Source of the DNA: Caulobacter sp. 602-1
Lineage (GTDB): Bacteria; Pseudomonadota; Alphaproteobacteria; Caulobacterales; Caulobacteraceae
Length of the DNA: 64,000 nucleotides
Assembly (NCBI RefSeq): GCF_003931565.1
Contig: NZ_RRYI01000003.1
Location: 682,001-746,000 of the forward strand
Direction: 5' to 3'
Position 1 is the stretch's first letter; each line of letters starts with the position of its first letter. Below the pieces are notes generated by a model. That model was not told the origin of the DNA. It ran no database searches and saw nothing but the letters and a program-made list of their open reading frames with translations. A program made the translations under genes and the position numbers. This document shows, one piece after another, positions 37,401 through 44,630 of the stretch.

Positions 37401-37496
37401 CGCGTCGGCCGCGTCCAGCCGTCGCTCGAGCTTCCGGATCTTCTGGCCCTGTCGATAGACCCAGACTCCCAGAGCCAGGATCACCAGCCATTCCAT
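34473..37496 (-). CDS. DUF2339 family large polytopic membrane protein
   Basis: 1007 residues. A short N-terminal anchor (MEWLVILALGVWVYRQG) and a basic coiled segment (RKLERRLDAAD) lead into a Pro/Ala-rich linker to about residue 110. Then come roughly 25 or more hydrophobic segments to the C-terminus. SVSTWLSENGLAWIGGGGLALGGLLLVAYAAQRG matches the DUF2339 start. The family is widespread with unknown function. An adjacent pair of ggt and this gene on the minus strand may share a transcript (64-nt gap). Confidence 0.85.
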   Translation of the reverse strand: MEWLVILALGVWVYRQGQKIRKLERRLDAADAPRRMAPELAPPFPESAVIAEPIAARPPELAPDPVPVYVPEPAAAARAPEPAFASPSPPRPRVPPPPAINRESVSTWLSENGLAWIGGGGLALGGLLLVAYAAQRGLFVPELRIALAVILGAAMLGASEWILRQRPSIAGGRHLLAAAVSAGAGAVTLYGAVCAAHGLYHLIPLGVAAVLAAGVSLGLLALSPRHGEPLALVAIVGAVLTPAFTGLPGWSPLALTLYAALIGATGFSISALRRWGKAGAATIIGLLLLSGVPVGQHQTLPAVIIQILAAAGPFAATLWRRRFRRDDAGDTAGSDFRGLPALALALVSLASFGPWFSAPVGTGHLPTAILLSGFLIVLAAVMASRNMIRPGLFALPVGMAIFCQLVAMAIAVRAPAFAAQLPWQHALTALIPAVTLWLALGLPAVERTRVLAIGGIGVAVLASLTWPILHAAKIGFGWAPAAILAAALFGAAALIARRVEQASTDRGLALWLAAAAEMAFLAAHAAVAPRFEPAAFGLAALALAVAAWRLPWRGLAPASVVGGLIAFIAMLRPEVIGATLDGRLPLATLLAVSAVAAGLLAVSSALIWKGGGESVRNEVEAQSATSLLIVLLALFAALHVVLSGPRDRGVDSLLEASLRTLMLLSTGLLLVLRQRPDEGPIARWRALIVVSLGVAHGVLLQGLAWNPWWGAGEPVVGPPVLNTLILSYLAPAGLLAAIVWRRRPTDDRWTKTWVLAAPLFAFLWALLALRHLFHGAAMGSAAIGRAEGATYAVLALVAAYQLRSPSLAGRSSTAWLAGIAPVFGWLALIIAGLVFGVRASPWWGPMVEPLAPVGAALLLFGLYGLGAAAMLRLRRGDGPFDRTALAGAVGTLFVLLTLLIRYAFHGADMRAPTGGEGLETWTFSALWAVFGLAVLSLGAARKDIVLRWAGLAALLFTAAKVVLFDLARLEGVTRAASFLAVGALFVGGALLARRLNAGRRPAEDLET

Positions 37497-37585
37497 GTCG
37501 TGCGTCCCGTCCGGCGAATTTCAGCGGCCCCGCCTTGGTATGCGAGGATGGCGCGCAATGAAACCTTAAGTCGCAGGCCGCGCCG

Positions 37586-38017
37586 TCATCCCAGCTCCAG
37601 CGCTCGCAGCACCGCGAACTGGTCGTAATAGGGCCGCTCGCAGACGATCTTGTCGCTGCCCGGCGCGAACTCGAAGCTGGCGGCCATGCGGATGCGGAAG
37701 GCCTTGCCGGTCGGTTCGACCGTGCGCCCGGGGATCTTCAGCGGTCCCAGATGGGTGCCGGTCAGCCAGAACTCGACCAGCACCGTGTCGCCGGCGTGCG
37801 CGATGGCGATGATCTCGTTGCCCTGGTCGGGGAACGGCGTGCGCGAGGCGGCGAAATAGCCGCGTACGGCGGCCTCGCCGTCGAACACCGCGCCGCCGCC
37901 GTGCATCTCGTAGCGCGGATGCTCGAAGGTGGCGATCACCCCGTCCCAGTCATGGACGCACTCCAGCGCCATGTGGTCGCGCACCACCTGGATGCGGCGT
38001 TCGGCAAGGTCTTCCAA
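37586..38017 (-). CDS. SnoaL-like / NTF2-fold protein
   Basis: 143 residues. The pattern DGVIATFEHPRYEMHGGGAVFDGEAAVRGYFAASRTPFPD, then VLVEFWLTGTHLGPLKIPGRTVEPTGKAFRIRMAASFEF, is that of SnoaL-like polyketide-cyclase/ester-cyclase relatives. The function is unknown. The start is TTG 38017, backed by GGGAG 8 nt upstream and a natural family N-terminus (MEDLAERRIQVVRDHM). A later ATG (codon 16) would remove the first helix. Confidence 0.82.
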   Translation of the reverse strand: MEDLAERRIQVVRDHMALECVHDWDGVIATFEHPRYEMHGGGAVFDGEAAVRGYFAASRTPFPDQGNEIIAIAHAGDTVLVEFWLTGTHLGPLKIPGRTVEPTGKAFRIRMAASFEFAPGSDKIVCERPYYDQFAVLRALELG

Positions 38018-38055
38018 GACTTTCGCTCCCTTTGTTTCGGAGGAGCCTGCCAGCC

Positions 38056-38289
38056 TCAGAAGTCGACCGCCACGCCCTTCTTCTCCCAGTCGCCGAAACG
38101 GGTCGGCTCGGGGCCTTCGCGACCGCCCTTTTCCGGCGGCAGGGCGGCGGCGTGTTCGGCGGCGCGGCGCTCGGCGGCCTCCTCCAGCGCGCGGCGGGCG
38201 GCGGGGCTCAGAGCCTTGCCCGGCGCGGCGCCGGGGACGTCCGAGGGGGCGATTTCAGGCGATGGGGACGCGTCAACGGGCTCTGACAT
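38056..38289 (-). CDS. DUF1674 protein (SdhAF4-like succinate dehydrogenase assembly factor)
   Basis: 77 residues. The conserved C-terminal block GGREGPEPTRFGDWEKKGVAVDF is diagnostic of DUF1674. The N-terminal half is Ala/Glu-rich and unordered. Mitochondrial SdhAF4/Sdh8 binds flavinylated SdhA and protects it until the complex forms; the bacterial role is inferred from that. It is divergent from rsmB across 91 bp. sdh genes are not in the window. Confidence 0.9.
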   Translation of the reverse strand: MSEPVDASPSPEIAPSDVPGAAPGKALSPAARRALEEAAERRAAEHAAALPPEKGGREGPEPTRFGDWEKKGVAVDF

Positions 38290-38380
38290 GGGCGGATTCT
38301 AGCATTTTTCGTCCGCATCGCCGCGCGATTTTTCCGCAAGACGCTTGCGCTCGCCCTCGCCTTTGGGGCACGGCGAGACG

Positions 38381-39661
38381 GTGACTCAAGAACTGAACGA
38401 CGGCCTCCCCGCCCGGGAAGCCGCCCTGAACCTTATCGACGCGGCCCTCTCGCGCCGCGGCGGCATCGACGAAGCCGCCTCCGCCAACGGTTTCCGCTTC
38501 CTGGAGCCGCGTGAGCGAGCCTTCGCGCGCGCCCTGGCCATGGCCGTGCTGCGCCACCTCGGCCCCATCGACCGCGCCCTGGCCGCCAAGCTGCAGAAGG
38601 CGCCGCCGGACCGGGTTATGCATCTGCTGCGCCTCGGCGCGGCCCAGGCCTTCTATCTGGAGGTCCCGGCCTTCGCCGCCGTGGCCACCTCGGTCGAGCT
38701 GGCCGGGGCCAACAAGACCAGCCGCCCGTTCAAGGGCCTGGTCAACGCCGTTTTGCGCGGCCTGCTGCGCGACGGCGAGCCGGCCAAGGACCCGATCCTG
38801 CTGGCCCCGCCCTGGCTCTATTCGCGCTGGGTGGCCGCGTTCGGCGAGGCCACGGCCCGCGAGATCGCCGCCCAGATCGCCATCGAGCCGGCCACCGACC
38901 TGTCCCTGAAGCCCTCCGCCGACGCGGCCGCCCTGGCCGAGGCGCTGGAGGCCGAGCTCCTGGACGGCGGGACCCTGCGCGTGCGCCGCAAGGGCGATGT
39001 CGCCGCCTGGCCGGGTTTCGACGACGGGACCTGGTGGGTGCAGGACGCCGCCGCCGCCGTTCCCGCTCGCCTGCTGGACGTCAAGGCCGGCGACCGCGTG
39101 CTCGACCTCTGCGCCGCGCCCGGCGGCAAGACCCTGCAGCTGGCCGCGGCCGGAGCAAGCGTCGTGGCCCTGGACCGCTCGGCCGCGAGGCTCAAGCGCG
39201 TGGCCGAGAACCTGGAGCGGATGGGCCTGACCGCCGAGATCGTCGCCGCCGACGCGGCCGCCTGGGCGGACGACAGAACCTTCGACGCCATCCTGCTGGA
39301 CGCCCCGTGCAGCGCAACCGGCACGTTCCGCCGCCATCCGGACGTGCTGTGGGCCGCCCGCCCCGGCGACGTCGCCAGCCTGGCCGGCGTGCAGGCGAAG
39401 ATTCTCGACAGCGCCGCCGACCGCCTCGCGCCCGGCGGGCGCCTGGTCTACACCGTCTGCTCGCTGGAGCCGGAGGAGGGCGAGGCCCAGGTCGAGGCCT
39501 TCCTGGCGCGCCGCCAGGACATGGTTCTGGAGCCAATCCAGCCCGGCGAGGGCGGCTCCCCGGAGGCCAGCCTGACCGCGCGCGGGACCCTGCGCCTGCT
39601 GCCGCATCACCGCGACGGCGGCCAGGACGGCTTCTTCGCCGCAAGGTTCAGGAAGCTCTAG
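38381..39661 (+). CDS. rsmB: RsmB-family RNA (cytosine-C5) methyltransferase
   Basis: 426 residues from GTG 38381 (an upstream TTG at 38345 is also possible). The N-terminal domain is NusB-like (AREAALNLIDAALSRRGGIDEA). The SAM-binding domain has VLDLCAAPGGKTLQLA. The two catalytic cysteines are in LLDAPCSATGTFRRHPD and YTVCSLEPEEGE, as in RsmB, which methylates C967 of 16S rRNA. Alphaproteobacteria may have several related enzymes, so the target is inferred. rpe follows by 37 nt. Confidence 0.9.
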   Translation: MTQELNDGLPAREAALNLIDAALSRRGGIDEAASANGFRFLEPRERAFARALAMAVLRHLGPIDRALAAKLQKAPPDRVMHLLRLGAAQAFYLEVPAFAAVATSVELAGANKTSRPFKGLVNAVLRGLLRDGEPAKDPILLAPPWLYSRWVAAFGEATAREIAAQIAIEPATDLSLKPSADAAALAEALEAELLDGGTLRVRRKGDVAAWPGFDDGTWWVQDAAAAVPARLLDVKAGDRVLDLCAAPGGKTLQLAAAGASVVALDRSAARLKRVAENLERMGLTAEIVAADAAAWADDRTFDAILLDAPCSATGTFRRHPDVLWAARPGDVASLAGVQAKILDSAADRLAPGGRLVYTVCSLEPEEGEAQVEAFLARRQDMVLEPIQPGEGGSPEASLTARGTLRLLPHHRDGGQDGFFAARFRKL

Positions 39662-39698
39662 GGCTGACAGGACGGCGCGACGCGGTTATCCCAGGACC

Positions 39699-40358
39699 AT
39701 GACCGCGCCGCTGATCGCCCCCTCCATCCTCGCCTCCGACTTCGCCAAGCTGGGCGAGGAAGTCGCCGCCATCGAGGCGGCCGGCGCCGACTGGGTGCAT
39801 GTCGACGTGATGGACGGCCACTTCGTGCCCAACATCACGCTGGGCCCCGACATCGTCAAAGCCATCCGGCCGCACGCGACGATCCCGTTCGACGTCCACC
39901 TGATGATCAGCCCGGCGGACCCTTATCTTGAAGCCTTCCGCGCCGCTGGCGCGGACCTGATCAGCATCCACCCGGAAGCCGGCCCGCACCTGCACCGCTC
40001 CCTGAAGCGCATCCGCGAGCTGGGGGCCAAGGCCGGCGTGGTGTTCAACCCGTCGACCGGCCTCGACCACGTCGAGTGGATCCTGGAGGACGTCGATCTC
40101 CTCCTCGTCATGTCGGTCAATCCCGGCTTCGGCGGCCAGAGCTTCATTCCCGGCCAGCTGCGCAAGGTCGAGGCGCTGCGCAAGCTGGTGGACAAGGCCG
40201 GCCTGGACGTCATCATCGAGGTCGACGGCGGCGTCACCCCGGTCACCGCCCCGCAATGCGTCGCGGCGGGGGCCACCGCCCTGGTCGCCGGCTCGGCGGT
40301 GTTCAAGGGCGGCCCCGGCGCCTATGCCGACAACATCCGCGCGCTGAAGGGCGGCTGA
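39699..40358 (+). CDS. rpe: Ribulose-phosphate 3-epimerase
   Basis: 219 residues, TIM barrel. It interconverts ribulose-5-P and xylulose-5-P in the pentose phosphate pathway. The N-terminus IAPSILASDFAKLGEEV is classic. The metal-binding residues are in VHVDVMDGHFVPNITLGP and FDVHLMISPADPYLE. MSVNPGFGGQSFIPGQLRKV and EVDGGVTPVTAPQ complete the active site. The heparinase-family gene begins 9 nt after the stop, so the two are probably co-transcribed. Confidence 0.97.
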   Translation: MTAPLIAPSILASDFAKLGEEVAAIEAAGADWVHVDVMDGHFVPNITLGPDIVKAIRPHATIPFDVHLMISPADPYLEAFRAAGADLISIHPEAGPHLHRSLKRIRELGAKAGVVFNPSTGLDHVEWILEDVDLLLVMSVNPGFGGQSFIPGQLRKVEALRKLVDKAGLDVIIEVDGGVTPVTAPQCVAAGATALVAGSAVFKGGPGAYADNIRALKGG

Positions 40359-40367
40359 CCCCAGACC

Positions 40368-42101
40368 ATGGCCGTCAAGCGTTCCGCCAGCGGCTTGAAG
40401 TTCCCCGCCTCTTCACGCGGCGGCGGCGTCCTGTGGAAAGCCGTCGGCGCGGAGCTAGCCAGCCATGTCGCCCGCGAGTGGTACGGCTCGGGCCCGCATC
40501 GCCTGCTGATCGCCTTCCCGCGCCCCGAGGGCCTGGCCGCCCGACCGCACGACCCGCGCCCGGTCGATCCCGAGCATGGCCGCAAGATTCTGACCGGCGC
40601 CCTGGCCCTGGACGGGGGCGCCCTGCGCCTGGCCCTCGACGGCGACCCGTTCGACACCGCCAGCCCCTCGCGCCGTTTCGCCGTCAGCCTGCACCGCTTC
40701 GATTGGCTGCCGGACCTGGCCGCCGTCGGCTCGGACGGCGCCCGCCGGTCCCTGCGCCTGATCGACGACTGGCGCCGCGTGTTCGGCAAGTGGAACGCCT
40801 TCTCGTGGTCGCCCGAGTGCCTGGAGCGCCGGGTCTTCCACCTGGCCTGCGCCGCCAAGACCCTGGCCGCCGAGGGCAGCGACGCCGAGATCGCCGACCT
40901 GACCCGCGACCTGGCCCGCCAGGCCCGCCACCTAGTCGAGTTGAACAGCGCCCCCGAACGGGCCCTGGAGCGCGCCGCCGTCGCCACCGTCGCCGGCTGC
41001 GTCCTGGCCGGCAAGTCCGGCGAGCGGCTGATCGACAAGGGCCTCAAGGCCCTGTCCCGCCACCTCGACCGCATGGTGCTGGCCGACGGCGGCCACGCCA
41101 CGCGCTCGCCCGAGGCCGGGGTCGAGCTGCTGTTCGACCTGCTGACCCTGGACGACGCCCTGGGCCAGCGCGGCCGGCCCAGCCCCGAGGCCCTGTCCCG
41201 CGCCATCGACCGCCTGTCGACCGCCACGCGGTTCTTCACCCTGGGCGACGGCCATCTGGCGGCCTTCCACGGCGGCGAGGCGATCGCGCCCGCCCGCATC
41301 GCCGCCGCCCTGGCCCATGACGACGCCGGCCCGCGCCCGCTGAACGCCGCGCCACACAGCGGCTATCACCGGATGGTGGGGGGCAGCATCGAGCTGATCG
41401 CCGACTGCGGCCCGCCCCCGGCCGGACCCTTGAGCGTCGCGGCCTGCGCCCAGCCGGCCGCCGTCGAGATCGTCTGCGCCAAGGACCGCCTGATCACCAG
41501 CTGCGGCTGGAGCCCCGAGGCCGCCGGCGCCAACGCCTTCCGTCTTTCCGACGCGGCCTCCACCGTCTCGGTCGGCGACGGCTCGGCCGGCCGGCCGCTG
41601 TCGGGCTTCCGCGCCCGCGCGCTCGGCCCCTGGCTGGTCGACGGCGCCAGGCAGGTCGAGGCCAAGCGCCACGACGACGTCGGCGGGGTGTGGCTGGACA
41701 TCGTCCATGACGGCTGGCGCCATGTGGGCCTGCAACACGCCCGCCGCCTGTTCCTCGACGCGGTCAATGACGAGCTGCGCGGCGAGGACAGCCTGACCCC
41801 CTTCGCCGCCGCCCCCGGCGCGGCGGATGGCCCGCGCCGCTACCTGCCGTTCGCGGTGCGCTTCCACCTGCACCCCGAGGCCCGCGCCTCGATCGCCCGC
41901 GACGGCAAGAGCGTGCTGATCCGGGGCCCCAGCAACATCGGCTGGTGGCTGCGCAACGACGCCGTCGACGTCGAGATCGCCCCCACCGCCCACTTCGACC
42001 ACGGCCTGGCCCGCAAGGCCGGCCAGATCGTGCTGAAGAGCCAGGTGCGCCCGGAAGTCGGGGCCAAGATCCGCTGGAAACTGACCCGGGCGGAGGGCTA
42101 G
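40368..42101 (+). CDS. Heparinase II/III family protein
   Basis: 577 residues. The N-terminal (alpha/alpha) toroid region includes LRLIDDWRRVFGKWNAFSWSPECLERRVFHLACAAKTLA. The later beta-sandwich part contains the heparinase II/III segment HSGYHRMVGGSIELIADCGPPPAGPLS and VWLDIVHDGWRHVGLQHARRLFLD. Family members cleave uronate-containing polysaccharides by beta-elimination. No signal peptide is visible, so a cytosolic or atypically exported role is possible and the substrate is unknown. In this window it ends where an accessory insertion begins, 2.5 kb before purH. Confidence 0.88.
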   Translation: MAVKRSASGLKFPASSRGGGVLWKAVGAELASHVAREWYGSGPHRLLIAFPRPEGLAARPHDPRPVDPEHGRKILTGALALDGGALRLALDGDPFDTASPSRRFAVSLHRFDWLPDLAAVGSDGARRSLRLIDDWRRVFGKWNAFSWSPECLERRVFHLACAAKTLAAEGSDAEIADLTRDLARQARHLVELNSAPERALERAAVATVAGCVLAGKSGERLIDKGLKALSRHLDRMVLADGGHATRSPEAGVELLFDLLTLDDALGQRGRPSPEALSRAIDRLSTATRFFTLGDGHLAAFHGGEAIAPARIAAALAHDDAGPRPLNAAPHSGYHRMVGGSIELIADCGPPPAGPLSVAACAQPAAVEIVCAKDRLITSCGWSPEAAGANAFRLSDAASTVSVGDGSAGRPLSGFRARALGPWLVDGARQVEAKRHDDVGGVWLDIVHDGWRHVGLQHARRLFLDAVNDELRGEDSLTPFAAAPGAADGPRRYLPFAVRFHLHPEARASIARDGKSVLIRGPSNIGWWLRNDAVDVEIAPTAHFDHGLARKAGQIVLKSQVRPEVGAKIRWKLTRAEG

Positions 42102-42106
42102 GGCCG

Positions 42107-42391
42107 ATGGGCTTCGAGCGTCGGCCGCCGCTGGATCCGGGTCGGGCGCGGCAGGCGCCGGAGTACACGGCCGACGAGGTGTCCGAGGTTATCGCCGCCC
42201 TGACGGCGGACGCGCCGGAGGTCCTGGCCGTGCTGGAACGGGAGGCGCTTGTGCCCGGGAGCGTGGCGTCGGGGGACTATGACGACGCCTACGACCGGAT
42301 GCTGACGTACCTGTTCGAGCGGGGGTACGTGCACACGCATATCGAGATGGCGATGGTGTTTCGGGCGGTGCGGGAGCGGGTTGGGGGTTAA
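42107..42391 (+). CDS. Unidentified small protein downstream of the heparinase gene
   Basis: 94 residues starting at ATG 42107, 5 nt after the heparinase gene's stop, so it is probably translated from the same mRNA. No family recognised. It is acidic and helical in the middle (TADEVSEVIAALTADAPEVLAVLEREALVPG), with VHTHIEMAMVFRAVRERVGG at the end. Codons are GC-rich but favour G-ending forms (GTG, GGG, GCG) more than neighbouring genes, which may signal a different origin. It sits at the left border of the accessory region. Confidence 0.6.
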   Translation: MGFERRPPLDPGRARQAPEYTADEVSEVIAALTADAPEVLAVLEREALVPGSVASGDYDDAYDRMLTYLFERGYVHTHIEMAMVFRAVRERVGG

Positions 42392-42494
42392 CAGAGCCAG
42401 GAGGGAGGGAGCAAAGATTGCATAAGTTGACACAATCGCGGAGGTGTCAGATCTCCAACCAACGTCGCAAAAATATTCTTCTTCAGAGCGGCAT

Positions 42495-43478
42495 ATGAGC
42501 AAAAAATTTCAAGTCTTCGTGTCCTCGACTTATCAAGATTTAATTGATGAGCGGCAAGATACAATTAAATCAGTCCTAGATCTTGGACATATACCGTCCG
42601 GCATGGAGGCTTTTCATGCTGTAGATTTCGAACAATTTACCTATATCAAAAAGATAATCGACGAGTGCGACTATTATGTTTTGATTATAGGTGGTCGATA
42701 TGGCTCAATGAATGATGATGGCACAAGTTATACGGAACTTGAGTATGACTATGCAGTCTCAACTGGAAAGACAGTTTTGGCCTTCCTGCATAGCGACCCA
42801 TCCAGCTTGCCCACCAACAAATGCGATGCTGATCCGCACGCGCTCGCAAAATTGGAGGCCTTTAGAGGCAAGGTATCAACACGGAGACTAGTAAGCTTTT
42901 GGTCATCCCCGCACGATCTGAAAGCAACAGTCATTATATCGCTTTCGAAAGCCTTCAGCGAGCTACCTGGTACCGGCTGGATGAGAGCAGACACCGCTCC
43001 AAACGAAGAAATTCTTCGACAAATAAATCAGCTCAGGGGTGAGAATGAAAAACTAAAGGAAAAGATATCATCACAGTCTCCAAAAATAGAAATATCAAAT
43101 TTGGCAGACCTTGATGATTCCTTTGAATTTCCATACACAGCTGTCTCCCGACTTGGAGAGTCTAAGTCCAGCGGAAAGTCCAGAAAGACCTGGCGAGAAA
43201 TACTATCTATAACCGGCCCAAATTTGAGGACGATATCTTGGGCCTCGGAAATAAAATCGAGCCTTGAAAGCCATATAAAGAGAGCAAGAGGCTCGTACAG
43301 CGTATCAATAGATCCTGACTACGCAGCGAGAATTAGAACACAACTTGAGCTTCTGGGGTTGGTCAAATTCGCTTCTGGATCGAATAGCAAGACCGGCTAT
43401 GCGGGTGAGACTGCAATTCTAACGGAACGGGGCCGATCTACCCTATCGGAAATATTGGCAGTCCGAAGATCTGATTAG
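42495..43478 (+). CDS. DUF4062 domain protein, AT-rich and probably acquired
   Basis: 327 residues. The N-terminal DUF4062 domain (about 4-95) is clear: FQVFVSSTYQDLIDERQDTI, PSGMEAFHAVDFEQF, CDYYVLIIGGRYGS, TELEYDYAV. This domain has a Rossmann-like fold and occurs in many NTPase and conflict-type proteins. A short coiled coil (about 170-194) follows, then a C-terminal part (about 235-327) resembling a winged helix (ARIRTQLELLGLVKF ... ILTERGRSTLSEIL). GC is near 40-45% with A/T-ending codons, against about 70% around it. A TTGACA hexamer lies at 42427-42432. A role in phage defence is inferred, not shown. An in-frame GTG at 42444 is a less likely start. Confidence 0.85.
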   Translation: MSKKFQVFVSSTYQDLIDERQDTIKSVLDLGHIPSGMEAFHAVDFEQFTYIKKIIDECDYYVLIIGGRYGSMNDDGTSYTELEYDYAVSTGKTVLAFLHSDPSSLPTNKCDADPHALAKLEAFRGKVSTRRLVSFWSSPHDLKATVIISLSKAFSELPGTGWMRADTAPNEEILRQINQLRGENEKLKEKISSQSPKIEISNLADLDDSFEFPYTAVSRLGESKSSGKSRKTWREILSITGPNLRTISWASEIKSSLESHIKRARGSYSVSIDPDYAARIRTQLELLGLVKFASGSNSKTGYAGETAILTERGRSTLSEILAVRRSD

Positions 43479-43537
43479 TTCTAGGTTTCCGCCCCCCCGG
43501 GCAGAGCCCTCCTTAAATCTCTTGGAGGCTGCAGCGT

Positions 43538-43627
43538 GCAGGGCTGTCCAGGTCAGTCTAGGCTCGCCTCCGGCGACCGCGCGCGGCGACGCGGAGCGTC
43601 GGCCTTGAGTGACCTGGACAGCCCTGC
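43538..43627. repeat. 18-bp perfect inverted repeat enclosing 54 nt
   Basis: The arm GCAGGGCTGTCCAGGTCA (43538-43555) is repeated perfectly in inverted orientation at 43610-43627. The 54-nt interior is GC-rich with its own short pairing potential (CTCCG...CGGAG). There is no coding capacity and no obvious target-site duplication. It lies 60 nt after the DUF4062 stop. It could be the gene's transcription terminator, a mini transposable element, or a recombination site. Confidence 0.7.
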
Positions 43628-43707
43628 GATCGTCTCGCCGTGAGATGTAAGGCGGGCGCTCTTCCGGGGCGGAAGGCGTCTTGGACGGGAAGAGGTCGCA
43701 CGCCCCA

Positions 43708-43827
43708 GATGCTCCCCCGCGATGCGGGGGAGCTGTCGCGGAGCGACTGAGGGGGCTAGCGCGGCATGGGTCCAGCTGGCCCCCTCCGGCCCTCTGGGCC
43801 ACCTCCCCCGCATCGCGGGGGAGGATC
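43708..43827. repeat. 120-bp composite inverted-repeat element, copy 3
   Basis: Third full copy, again exactly 120 bp with 49-nt arms and a different 22-nt core (43757-43778). Unlike copies 1 and 2 it is not between two gene ends but inside the accessory stretch between the DUF4062 gene and purH. That may mark the older end of the interrupted locus. Confidence 0.9.
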
Positions 43828-44379
43828 TATGGGGATTGGGCGCGCTCCATCCCCGGCGTTCGCGACATCGAACCCCACGAAATCAACAGCTTGTCGATTT
43901 TACGCGCCGCTGAATGATCCGCGTTGAATCCGCCGCGATACTCAATGCGTCCCCGTCGCGGGGGAGGGCGTTTGGATCCGGCCCAAAACGGCGGCGGGGG
44001 TAGGTTGAGCGGGGCCGCTGGCGGTTTCCGGCGCTGTCGTCAGGTCGTGCGGCTTACTCTTTAGGAGCGCGTACGGGTGACGGGATCGTTGGGATCAAAC
44101 CCTCAGCGGATCGACAGGGCGGTGATCGTATAAACCGCCTATCGTGGATCGTCGGGGTCGAGACGGATGTAGCCGATCGACTTGGTCCGCGCCCGTCCGG
44201 GGGTAAACGGGGACCCGAGCAGACAACGCTCACGCCTCCCGACCTCACGGGCAAGAACAGCCTGGCGGAGCGGTCAGCGAGCCGAAACAAAAACAAACCC
44301 TACGGTCTCCGGGTTCGCCCGGCCGCTCCGTCGCCTCCCCACATGCCTTCAGCGGCCGCGCCGCGTGAAGCCGATCCCC
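43828..44379. other. Unassigned intergenic DNA (about 550 bp)
   Basis: No convincing gene is found. The open frames on either strand are short and carry no recognisable family motif or native codon pattern. GC is lower than in neighbouring genes in patches (for example GTATAAACC at 44128). A small hairpin CCCCG-TCG-CGGGG lies at about 43951-43963. The stretch may hold decayed remnants of a mobile or chromosomal segment. Confidence 0.5.
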
Positions 44380-44482
44380 CTTGCCCCCACCTGACCGCTG
44401 CGCGGTCGTCCGGGCGCGGAAGGCGATCCGCGATCCTTCTTTCCCCTTCGGGGGAGGAGCGCGTCAGCGCGGAGGGGGCAAG
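44380..44482. repeat. Second-type intergenic repeat element, copy 2
   Basis: Starts CTTGCCCCCACCTGACC and ends GGAGGGGGCAAG, so its termini are near-perfect inverted repeats (12 bp, one mismatch). Internal blocks (TCGTCCG, GATCCTTCTT, CCCC-TTC-GGGG) match the element at 29713-29824. It lies 40-50 nt upstream of the ZTP riboswitch and might end any transcript coming from the accessory region. Confidence 0.8.
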
Positions 44483-44526
44483 TACGCCGCCGCATTGACT
44501 CCCCCGCCGTCCCTCGTATTTTCCGC

Positions 44527-44600
44527 GCGTTCGCGTGACTGGCGTTGAAGGTGGGAAACCACCGGGGAGCGCGAACCTCATAAGCCGCGCGCCTGGGCTC
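44527..44600 (+). promoter_or_regulatory. ZTP (pfl) riboswitch upstream of purH
   Basis: The conserved pfl core is present: CGTGACTGGCG (44534-44544), then a GTGG-GAAA-CCAC hairpin (44551-44562), CGGGGAGC (44563-44570), and a distal GCCGCGCGCCTGGGC hairpin (44584-44598). GTTCGCG (44529-44535) pairs with CGCGAAC (44570-44576) to form P1. GGCG can pair with CGCC in the distal loop as the pseudoknot. This class senses ZMP/ZTP, made when 10-formyl-THF is scarce, and turns on purH and folate genes. About 30 nt separate it from the purH start, so the switch probably acts on translation initiation or by termination just upstream. Confidence 0.88.
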
Positions 44601-44630
44601 CAGATCTGCAACACACCAGAGGAGTCCGCC

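Noticed and set aside
34782..37628. 948-codon plus-strand frame opposite the DUF2339 gene
   Set aside because: Composition is typical of a shadow (Gln/Arg/Gly-rich), while the minus strand has regular membrane helices and a family signature.
43708..43827. Intergenic repeats considered as CRISPR or insertion sequence
   Set aside because: Copies are dispersed, not in tandem with spacers, and encode no transposase; they fit REP/BIME-like elements.
43443..43917. Several short open frames across the inverted repeat and the 120-bp element
   Set aside because: They are produced by the repeat sequence itself, recur in frames across other copies, and have no family features.
44309..44322. GGGTTCGCCC stretch resembling a tRNA T-arm
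   Set aside because: No acceptor stem, D-arm or anticodon arm can be placed around it; it is only a small hairpin.
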